Origin: Orientallactaga sibirica
Lineage: Eukaryota; Chordata; Mammalia; Rodentia; Dipodidae
Length of the DNA: 64,000 bases
Direction of reading: 5' to 3'
Assembly: GCA_036365145.1 (NCBI GenBank)
Contig: JAEOAD010000018.1
Coordinates: forward strand, 5,598,001-5,662,000
Positions 31,380-64,000 of the stretch are shown in pieces. Within the stretch, counting starts at the first letter, position 1. The number at the start of each line of letters is the position of its first letter. The position numbers and the translations under genes are program-made. The notes beneath the pieces are model-generated. The model saw nothing but the letters and a program-made list of their open reading frames with translations, did not search any database and was not told where the DNA came from.

Positions 31380-31977
31380 CTGTGCAGGTGACTAAGCGCG
31401 CGCTCGTGCAACTTCCAAGTTCTAATGGCTCCATGCCGCAGGCGCGCGGGTCTACTGTGATCCGGAACTGTGCCTTACGGGTTCCCACTCGGACACACAT
31501 GGAGGGGTGGGGGCTCAGCTCCTACAAGACGCGAATTGTCCCACTCCGAGTGGCAGTGGCGCGCGCGGCTGAATCTCCCGCCAATGCCCCTCCGCCCGCG
31601 AAGGTGCAGCCAATCAGAGCCCGAGTAGCCGCGGGGTCGGACGCTGGGGGAGCGCTGCAAGTTCCTCGGCTTCTCCTCCATTGAGCTAGCGGAGTTGGGG
31701 CCTGACCGGGCGACAGCAGTGAGCAGCGATGTTTTGTGGTCCTAGGGCTTGGGCCTAACCTCGGTCCTCCAGCGGGGCGCGAACCGACCAGGGTTCCCCT
31801 GCTGCGCGGACCCAATGGTTTCGTCCGACCCCGCGCGCGCGCGGGAGATCCCGGGGGCGGGGCCGCGACATACATAAGGGACGGTTGGGGGCGGGCGCGC
31901 GCAGATCTCGTCAGCGCCCCTGGGTGCGTTTGTGGCCGCCGCCTCTGCTTCGCACCACCTGGGTCCCCGCCGCTACT
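31380..31977 (+). promoter_or_regulatory. SLBP: SLBP CpG-island promoter and 5' UTR
   Basis: A CpG-rich block with CCAAT boxes at 31581-31585 and 31610-31614. An E2F-like TCTCCCGCC overlaps the first (about 31575-31583). A GC-rich stretch precedes the start codon. This layout suits a gene needed in S phase; the transcription start, probably about 31880-31930, is not visible directly. Confidence 0.7.
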
Positions 31978-55941
<23,964 letters not shown>

Positions 55942-56715
55942 CTGTCACCTGGCGGCCACCCAGAGTAATAGTTGCCTCTTGGCCTGGTGGAAGTCTGGCC
56001 AAGCATGTGCTGTTGTGCACTTGTACTTGGATGGTTTCTCTGTTAAGAGTTTATTATCTGATGATGAATTGTTGTTATTGCCTTATTTTTATGTATAGTA
56101 TGTGTTTTGCATGTTTTAAATTGTAAATGGAGTTAATTTGAGGGGAGATTGAATCCCCATAATCATTTAACACTTCATTGCTTAATGCCTTCCAAGTCAA
56201 AAGACCAGTATACAACTAGTTTTCCACAAGCATCAGTTGCACTTTTGTCAGGTGGGTTGGCTATGTATTTAACCATGTGGTCGTGTGACCAATCTAAAAT
56301 CAACTGTCTTTCCAGGTAACAGATAAAATATTCTCAGACTCAGGCAGCTCCAGTTACTTCTGTTTTCTGGCCTTTTATCAATATGTTCAAGTAGTTGTTT
56401 CCCCTCCCTTAGAGCTCTGAACAGAGGTGTTAAATTGAATTGTTATATTAATGGATTTTATGTAAGTTATATAGTCTTAATTTGGAACTTGTAAATAGTG
56501 CAAGGTAGAATCTTAATCTATAATTTTGAGAGTTGAGGCATCAGTGGTGTTTAGCAAACCTTTGTTTTAAGTGCCCAGTTAATTTCCCATGTAATACTGC
56601 TTGAATGGTAATGTGTACAGATTCTCAGGTGTTCAGTTGTAAGCTTGTCAAGTTTTGCATTTCTATTGCTTCTATATGGATTAATATTGCAAAATAAAAA
56701 AGAAAAGAACTTTCC
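55942..56715 (+). other. SLBP: SLBP 3' untranslated region
   Basis: Unique AT-rich sequence free of SINEs from the TAA stop to the poly(A) signal. Confidence 0.8.
56693..56698 (+). terminator. SLBP: SLBP poly(A) signal AATAAA
   Basis: GCAAAATAAAAAAG, about 750 nt past the stop, is the first canonical signal downstream. Confidence 0.8.
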
Positions 56716-57715
56716 TCTGATTTTATAACATTGCCCTGTACTCTGTGAGGAGAAGTCCCTGTGCCTGAAACCTGTGGGAAAGCATGGCTTCCTTTGGTGA
56801 AAGAATCGTACTCAGGTCTGGTGAGTATAGGCCAAGTGTAGACACTGCTGACCTGTTAAGTCCTGCCCACCCTGTCTGGTGAGAGTACTTTAACAGCTAT
56901 GGCACTCTGACATGGAACCCTGTTTATGTAGCAGTGTAGAGCTCTCACTTGGTATGTGCTAGCTGACAAAGGAAGCCAGCAACCTGTCCTAGCTTTGATG
57001 CATGTTTATCAGCACCTGTGATACCAGGTCCCTTCCATATCTCCTGTGCCAGGCCCTGGACAGGCTGTACATTGGACCTGGGCCTTGAGACATCCTGTCC
57101 AGTTGACCTCCCATAGCCAGACCCTTGGATTCTGGCAGTTCTGTCTGCAGACATGGCCATCAGCCTAAAACCATATTCACATGTCCAAGGACACACTCCA
57201 TTGGAAGAGATGCTGCACTTGGAGGCAAGAGGTGGATTCTGGCAGCCTTGTTCAAGGAGCTTGCAAAGAGGTGCATATGTGTGCCTGACATCCATAGTGC
57301 CTATTGATACTATGTCACCCCCAATAGAAGGTAGTCCTACGAAGTAAGTGGGAGACCATCTGTCTAGAGTTGAGAGTATGTGGGAAGTTGCCCCTTTTTC
57401 AGGGTAGTTGGAGATGCTTGATAACGTGGCATTTGCCTTATCCTGGAAGAAGCAGCATGTTCAAAGGTTCTGGGAATGGGTGAGTTTACTTGCAGTGTGA
57501 GCCTAAAATTCTGAAAGAGAATTGTTTGTGAAAGTCTGAAGCAGCTACTAGAGGAAACCTTAGACAGATTGTACTTGTCAAAGATATGTAGCTAGAGGCA
57601 CCTTCCTCAGGTGCCTCATTGGCTGGGTGCTCAGCTAAGGCCCACTCTGGGCTGGGCTTAGGTAGGACCTGTCTTCTACTCTGAATAAATGTGGGTGTTA
57701 AGCTAAAGAAAGGCC
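56716..57715. other. Intergenic sequence past SLBP, no gene recognised
   Basis: Unique sequence. Short open frames have no domain or splice support. Confidence 0.5.
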
Positions 57716-57719
57716 TATT

Positions 57720-58165
57720 GGCCTGATGTAGTGGGCATGCCATTATTCCCAGCACTCTGTGAGGCAGAGATAGGAGGATCGCGGTGAATTCTGAGGCCTG
57801 GGAGGACTACATAATGAATTCCAGGTCAGTTTGGGCTAGAATATAATGCTACCTCAAAAAAATTCAGAGCTGGGGAGATGGCTTAGTGGTTAAGGGACTT
57901 TCCTGTGAAGGCTAAGAGTTCGTTTGCATTGGCTGGAGGCCTGACATGCCTATTCTCTCTCAATGAGTAAAAACAAATATATATATATTTTAAATGCCTG
58001 GAAGCTGAGCATGGGGGCATATGCCTTTAATCCCAGCACTCGGAGGCTATACTGTGAGTTCGAGGCCACCCTGAGACTACATAGTTAATTCCAGGTCAGC
58101 CTGGACCAAAATGAAACCCTACCTTGAAAAACAAAAAAAAAAAAAAAAAAAAAAAAAAAAGCCTT
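57720..58165 (+). mobile_element. B1, internally deleted tRNA-derived SINE, B1
   Basis: Diverged B1 57720-57858, tRNA-derived SINE 57866-57985 lacking its middle, and B1 58008-58160 with a long A-run. Confidence 0.78.
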
Positions 58166-59318
58166 GAACTAGTAGAGTGGGGTTTTCTGATGACAGTGCT
58201 AAAAATAGTTTCCAAACAAAGGTCAATTCCAGAGCAGGGTTCCCTACTGAAGAGTTTTTTTTTTTTTTTGTTTTGTTTTTTGTTTTTTTTTTTAAGTTAA
58301 GACCATAGAAAGTTGAGAGTCCTATAATGGTAGAGCTATTAAACTTACAAGCCTGTCCATTAGCCAGAGATAGCATTTTATCAGATGTGTGGGTGTAGCT
58401 TTTGCCTAATGAAGCCCAGAAAGGTTTCCTAGAGTCCTGCAAACTTTGAAATTATGATAGGAGAAACACTAGGTTGAATTTAAAGGCACTGGGAAGCAAA
58501 AATTTGACCTTTGGACCCTCTGGATCTTACAGGCAGGAAGTAGGCTGAGAACAGGCCACCTTCCATGAACGAAGAAGGATCATTCTGAGGGTGAGCCTAG
58601 CAAACCAGAGGGCAGAGCTGAGCCTCACTTGGGATTGCTCACTTGGTATGTGCTGATGGCATTGTAAGATTGCAGAATTGCCATGAACTGGCCACCTGAG
58701 AACATGTTCCCTTGCAGTATGTGGTCTGTGCATGTGGCATTGGTGTGTGGTGGGGTCAGATAAGTTGCCAGACAGGTCTATACCCCTAGAATACCTCAGG
58801 CCAGGTGCTACACTTAGGGGAGTCCAGGAGCTTGTTCCCATGACTTGCTATACTTCTTGAGGCCCAGCCATGGACAAATGATGCTGGCAAGCCTAAGTAC
58901 GGCACAGACAGATTTGATTTTGGAGGACTAAAGCGTTTATGATCAGTAATGAGTTTTGTGTCAGGTGTAGATGGGCACCTGGGGTGGTTGATGTCAGGGT
59001 TGTGTGGGTTACACAAGGAGAAGCTGCTTTGCCCTGAGTGGGATGAGCATCCAGGAAGGCCTGGAGCCAAGGGCAAGATTTGGATTCAGGTTTAGCTGAG
59101 CCTGAAGCTACTATACTATACTAACCTTTGTGTTGAATTTAAATTGTTGGAATGTTCTTAAACAACCAAGAAAAATCAGACTTCAGCAGGACTTTTAATT
59201 ATATTAACATAATTTGTTTTCTATATGAGTGTTTCAAATAACCAATAAGCTAGGACTGAGTTGCCTTTACTCTTGATCACACATTGAGCCAAGGAGTGTC
59301 AACTAAATTAATTTAGTC
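58166..59318. other. Unique intergenic sequence
   Basis: No gene recognised. A T-rich tract lies at about 58254-58294. Confidence 0.5.
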
Positions 59319-60312
59319 CAGCATGATTAATTCTTTTTAAAAAAAGATTTTAACAGAAAGCTGGAAAAAGCTGCACTGCATGCAGCCATATGGGACACAG
59401 AAGTCATCAGCAGTGAAAACGGTGGACACTGAATATTCAAGTTTGGCCATAAAGGCCAAATGACTGAATGGATGCAATAGTGGCATGTCTGCTCTTGGGG
59501 TAACCAACTGCTCCATAATTGACTGAAGGCCCTCTCTATGGGAAGGAATATATACCTGGTACTGAAAAACCTAAGCAAAAGTCTATGGCAGGGGAGGTCA
59601 TGAGCCTTAGGGGGGTATAAAGCCTGCTCTTGTCTGGCTAAATGTATATATTATTCCCACCAAGCTGCCCTGAAAGCACTACACTTAATGTTCATATTCA
59701 CATATTAATGCTACTCTCACTTCTGGTTAGAAAAGCTTCTCTTTTCAGGTGGTGCTGACCACTGGGATGACCCAAAAGGCAACATAGTGCTGAGAAGGGA
59801 TGGAGGAGTGCCCAGCACCGAAACATCTCTGTCACACCCTCCAAGGCTCAGGGACCATTGCGGAAGAGGGGGTGGATAGAATGGAAGAGCCAAAGGAAGG
59901 GTACGACTCTGTCCAGACAGAAATTGGCCTTGATACCCATGACCTTGCAGTGCCTAGCAATATCTTCGCAAGACCCTCATAATAGAAGAAAAAGATGATG
60001 ACATCAAATTAAAAGAGAGACTAATGGAGAAAGGGAGGGGATATGATGGAGATTGGAGTTCTAAAGGGGTATGGGGTCAGGGGAGGGAAATATGCATTTT
60101 TTGTAAATATAGAAGTTGTCAATAAAAAAAATTAAAAAGATTCTTTAGAGCTCTTTGACAGATGAGTAATAAAGTCCACATGTGCTATCCATTATAATGA
60201 AAAAAAAAGATTTTATTTTTATTTATTTATTTATTAGAGACAGAGAGAAAGAGTGAGAATGGGCATGCCAGGGCCTCTAGCCACTGCAAATGGACTCCAG
60301 ACACATGCGCCT

Positions 60313-60343
<31 letters not shown>

Positions 60344-60612
60344 GGTTTTTCGAGGTAGGGTTTCACTCTAGTCCAGGCTAACCTGGAATTCACTATGTAG
60401 TCTCAGGCTGGCCTTGAACTCTCGGCAATCCTCCCACCTCTGCCTCCCAAGTGCTGGGATTAAAGGTGTGCGCCACCACGCCCAGCCACATGCGCCTTCT
60501 TGTGCCTCTGGCTTACATGGGACCTGGAGAATCGAACTAGGGTCCTTAGGCTTCACAGGCATGCACCTTAACTGCTAAGCCATCTCTCCAGCCCCAGCAT
60601 GATTAATTCTTT
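59319..60612 (-). mobile_element. tRNA-derived SINE carrying an L1 and a B1
   Basis: The outer target duplication CAGCATGATTAATTCTTT (59319-59336 and 60595-60612) belongs to a minus-strand tRNA-derived SINE. An L1 entered its tail (see separate entry). A minus-strand B1 (about 60317-60486) entered its body, flanked by CACATGCGCCTTCTT at 60302-60316 and 60487-60501. The order of insertion can be read: SINE first, then L1 and B1. Confidence 0.85.
59353..60201 (+). mobile_element. 5'-truncated L1 with a possible 3' transduction
   Basis: Non-coding L1 3' region flanked by AAAAAAAGATTTTA at 59339-59352 and 60202-60215. The usual L1 end (GTTGTCAATAAAAAAA) is at 60117-60130. About 65 extra bases follow, containing AATAAA (about 60168-60173) and ending in a second A-run before the target duplication. 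Confidence 0.75.
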
Positions 60613-61015
60613 ACAATGCCAGGCTGATTATCTCTTGTCTCCACATGTCGCAGGGTAGATGGGTCAGCTTATCCAGGTTGTCATCCCACAGCCCCTGGCT
60701 GGCTTCTTCTGTTGTGAGGCTGCTCTGTCAGGATCCTGTCTCTTCAGCAGTTCTGCCACTGAGCTGCTAACTTCTCCATCCCTTTTGGGGGAGAATGTCA
60801 GTTGAGCCTTCCAGGTGAGTCATCACCCTCTGCCTGAACCCAAGGGACATTTCTAGGTTGGACAGCCCTTCTGATTATTTCATGGTTTTCAGGGTCCTCC
60901 TTGGCAGATTGAGCAGGTCTGCTGAGCAGTCATGTTACAACACTAGGCAAATGACATCCCTTGCAGATTGGCCATATGGATTTGTCTACTTTGAAACTGC
61001 ATTTGCACAGTCTAC
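60613..61015. other. Unique intergenic sequence
   Basis: Nothing recognised. Confidence 0.5.
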
Positions 61016-61019
61016 GTAA

Positions 61020-62015
61020 TTTTTTAAAAATATTTTTAATTTATTTGCAAGCAAAGAGATAGGAACTGAGACAGAGACAGACGGGGGGGTGGGGGTGGAG
61101 AATGGGTATACCAGGACCTCTAGCCATTGCAAACAAACTCCAGATGCATATGCCACTTGTGCATCTGGGTACTGGGGAATCAAACCCAGGTCGTTAGGCT
61201 TTGCCGGCAAGTGCCTTAACTGCTGAACCATCTGTCCAGACCTCTTTTTTCTTTTTCTTTTTTTTGTTTTTTGAGGTAGGGTCTCACTCTAGCGCAGGCT
61301 GACCTGGAATTAACTGTGTAGTCTCAGGGTGGCCTTGAACTCAACTCCTACCTCTGCCTCCCGAGTGCTGGGATTAAAGGCGTGCGCCACCACGCCCGGC
61401 CAGACCTCTTTTTTTTTTCTTGAGGTAGGGGTCTCACTCTAGCACAGGCTGACCTGGAATTCACTATGTATTCTCAGGCTGGCCTCAGAATCACAGTGAT
61501 CCTCTTATCTTTCCTTCCTGAATGCTAGGATTAAAGGTGTGCACCACCACACCTGGCTCTTTTGACAGTTTTCGTAATATATACATATTGATCACATTAC
61601 TCCACCATTACTTTCTTTTGTCTTTGCATAAATCTTAAGTGTTTTGAGTGGGCTCTGTCTTATTGCTTTTTTGTTTTGTTCGCCTTGTAATGTGATTTAA
61701 TCAGACCTCAGTTACTTTATAAAAGTCATACTTAGATGGCTCAGCAATTAAGGTGCTTGCCTACAAAGCCTAACAAATCTTTTTTGTTGTTGTTGTTTGT
61801 TTGTTTTACAAGACAGGGTCTTACTCTAGCCCAGGCTGACCTGGAATTCATTCTGTAGTCTCAGGGTGGCTTCTACCTCTGCCACCCAAGTATTAGGATT
61901 AAAGGTGTGTGCCACCATGCCCATGCATACATCTGGAGTTTGTTTGCATTGATTAGAGGCCCTGGTGTACACTTTTGTTTCTGTATCTCTCTGCTTGCAA
62001 TTAAAGAAATAAATT
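61020..62015. mobile_element. SINE cluster
   Basis: tRNA-derived 61020-61240 (-), B1 61245-61400 (-), B1 61405-61558 (-), then a plus-strand tRNA-derived SINE about 61733-62015 broken by a minus-strand B1 at 61785-61925. 61560-61730 is unique. Confidence 0.78.
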
Positions 62016-62021
62016 TTTTTT

Positions 62022-63226
62022 TTAATCTGGGCATGGTGGCACACACCTTTTAACCCAGCACTTGGAGGCAGAGGTAGGAGGATTGCCGTGAGTTCGAGGC
62101 CACCCTGAGACTACATAGTTAATTCCAGGTCAGTTAATTCCTGGGCCAGAGTGAGACCCTACCTCAAAAAAAAAAAAAAAAAAAAAAAAACAACAACAAC
62201 AACAAAAAGAAATAAAATATATTTTAAAGAAAGTCATAATCAGTGGGCTGGAGAGATGACTTAGCAGTTAGGGTGCGTGCCTATAAAGACTAAGGTCCCA
62301 TATTTAAGCTCTCTCTAGATTCCATGTAAGCCAGATGCACAAAGGTTATGCAAGCGCAAGATCACACATGCACAGTAAGTGGTTCAAGCCTCTGGAGTTC
62401 TATTTCAGTGACTGAGGTCCTGTTGCACCAATTCTCTCTCCCATCCACACTCTCTTTAAAAAAAAATCATAATCGTGGCTGGAGAGATGGCTTAGTGGTT
62501 AAGGTGTTTGCCTGCAAAGCCAAAGGATCCCGGTTTGATTCTCGACCCATGTAAGCCAGCTGCACAAGGGGGTGCATGCGTCTGGAGTTCATTTGCAGTG
62601 GCTGGATGCTCTGGTGTGCCCATTCCCTCCCTCCCTCCCTCTCTCTTAAATAAATAAAAATGAAATTCACAGGAAAGTGGAGATCATTTAAAAAAAATCA
62701 TAAACGGGCTGGAGTGATGGCTTAGTGATTAAGGTGCCTGCCTGTGAAACCTAAGGACCCAGATTCAATTTCCCAGTACCCAGGTAAGCCAGATGCACTA
62801 GGTGGTACATGCACCTGGGCTTTGTTTGCAGTGGCTAGAAGCCCTGGCATGCCCATTCTGTCTCTTCCTCTCACTCTCTCTCAAATAAATAAACACATAT
62901 TTTTTAAAAGTCATAATTGAGCTGGGCATGATGGTGCATGCCTTTTAATCCCAGCACTTGGGAGGCAGAGGTAGGAGGATCATCATGAGTTTGAGGTCAC
63001 CCTGAGACTATGTAGTGAATTCCAGGTCAGCCTGGACTGGAGTGAGATGCTTCTCATCTTTTAGTTAAGATAAAGTGTAAAAAAAACTCAAACTGGGCGT
63101 GGTGGTGCATGCCTTTAATTCCAGCACTCAGTAGTCAGAGGTAGGAGGATCACTATGAGTTAGAGGCCACCATGAGACTACATAGTGAATTACAGGTCAA
63201 CCTGGGCTAGAGCAAGACCCTACCTC

Positions 63227-63258
<32 letters not shown>

Positions 63259-63405
63259 CTTATATAATACAAAGAACAGCCAGGCATGGTAGTGATTACC
63301 TGTAATCCCAGCACTTAGAAGGTAGAGGCAGGATCAGTAGTTCAAGGCCAGTCTCTGCTACATGCCAAATTCAGGGCCACTTACATAACCTATCCCAAAA
63401 TTTAA
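62022..63405 (+). mobile_element. Plus-strand SINE array
   Basis: B1 62026-62190, tRNA-derived 62243-62460, tRNA-derived 62477-62660 (with a CCCT tract), tRNA-derived 62706-62900, B1 62920-63060, B1 63095-63250 and an old B4/B1-like fragment 63275-63400. Confidence 0.78.
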
Positions 63406-63660
63406 AGAAAAAAAAATTAACAATGCCTATGAAAGTTTGGAAAATTAGGTAGTAGTAGAGTCTTCAAATATGTCCCCAAAGTACTCAATGGCTGAGGGTC
63501 TAACAGATAAACAGAATCTGGCTGTGCTTTGTCATTCACACCCATCCTGGAGCTGGCATGCAAGGTGGTGTGGTGGGATCTGCCCTTTAACCCAGCCCTG
63601 TGTACTCAAGGTTACATGTCTTGCCTTCAGGTCTACATGTATAAAAATGGGCATAGTTGG
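63406..63660. other. Unique intergenic sequence
   Basis: Nothing recognised. Confidence 0.45.
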
Positions 63661-63885
63661 GGACTGGAGAGATGGCTTAGTGATTAAGCACTTGCCTGTG
63701 AAGCCTAAGGACCCTGGTTCAAGGCTCAATTTCCCAGGACCCACGTAAGCCAGATGCACAAGATGGTGCATGCATCTGGAGTTCGTTTGCATTGGCTGAA
63801 AGCCCTGGCACGCCATTCTCTCTCTATCTGCCTCTTTCTGCCTCTGTCTGTTACTCCCAAATAAATAAATAAACAAAATTTAAAA
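63661..63885 (+). mobile_element. tRNA-derived SINE
   Basis: A full copy from GGACTGGAGAGATGGCTTAG to the AAATAAATAAATAAAC tail. It shows the A-box-like (TGGCTTAGTGATTAAG) and B-box-like (GGTTCAAGGCTC) regions. Confidence 0.88.
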
Positions 63886-64000
63886 ATAAATAAATAAAAT
63901 GGGCACAGTAAATATCTTTCTCCTGGAAAGGCTCCAAGGATTGAATGGGAAAGTGAATGCCAGTGTGTGATAACAGGAGTGGCTTCTGCTGTTCAGGACT

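Noticed and set aside
63661..63760. tRNA gene suggested by A-box and B-box-like sequences
   Set aside because: The tRNA-like head belongs to the abundant SINE: no cloverleaf with a CCA-end stem, and dozens of similar copies with SINE tails in the window.

Overview
This is a window of nuclear genome from a rodent. Three vertebrate genes can be read exon by exon: TACC3 (minus strand, coding exons 5234-20259, non-coding first exon ending at 24729), TMEM129 (plus, 25617-29859) and SLBP (plus, 31978-55941). The same neighbours lie together on human 4p16.3, so the block is conserved. Rodent origin follows from very abundant B1 (7SL-derived) SINEs, a second tRNA-derived SINE of about 200 bp, and older B4/ID-like, B3-like, L1 and ORR1-like relics. 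The tRNA-derived SINE is not the murid B2. I suspect a jerboa-like (Dipodoidea) genome, but that species call is tentative and made from memory of SINE types.

Layout. 1-5100 is intergenic sequence past the 3' end of TACC3: unique sequence with no recognisable gene up to 3300, then SINEs. 5110-24890 is TACC3, with fifteen coding exons giving an 813-residue protein and introns crowded with SINEs. 24480-25900 is a CpG-rich head-to-head promoter shared by TACC3 and TMEM129. It carries CCAAT boxes, a CHR-like cell-cycle element on the TACC3 side, and a tandem array of about 41-bp units with ZNF143-like motifs just before the TMEM129 start. 25617-30965 is TMEM129 (four coding exons, 362 residues). 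31380-32300 is the SLBP CpG-island promoter and first exons. 31978-56715 is SLBP (eight coding exons, 272 residues) with long repeat-filled introns. 56716-64000 is intergenic sequence with unique stretches, a nested L1/SINE complex and many SINEs.

Functions. TACC3 stabilises mitotic spindle microtubules, SLBP binds the histone mRNA stem-loop during S phase, and TMEM129 is an ER-membrane ubiquitin ligase. Two of the three are cell-cycle genes. The CHR/CCAAT layout at TACC3 and the E2F/CCAAT-like layout at SLBP fit G2/M and S-phase control respectively, though that is inference.

No novel multigene system, CRISPR array or bacterial-type element was found. The most unusual signals are in promoter and repeat architecture: the ZNF143-like array, places where several SINEs entered the same target site in succession, an L1 copy that appears to carry a 3' transduction, a distinct long form of the tRNA-derived SINE, and a stop-free in-frame 81-nt intron in TMEM129.
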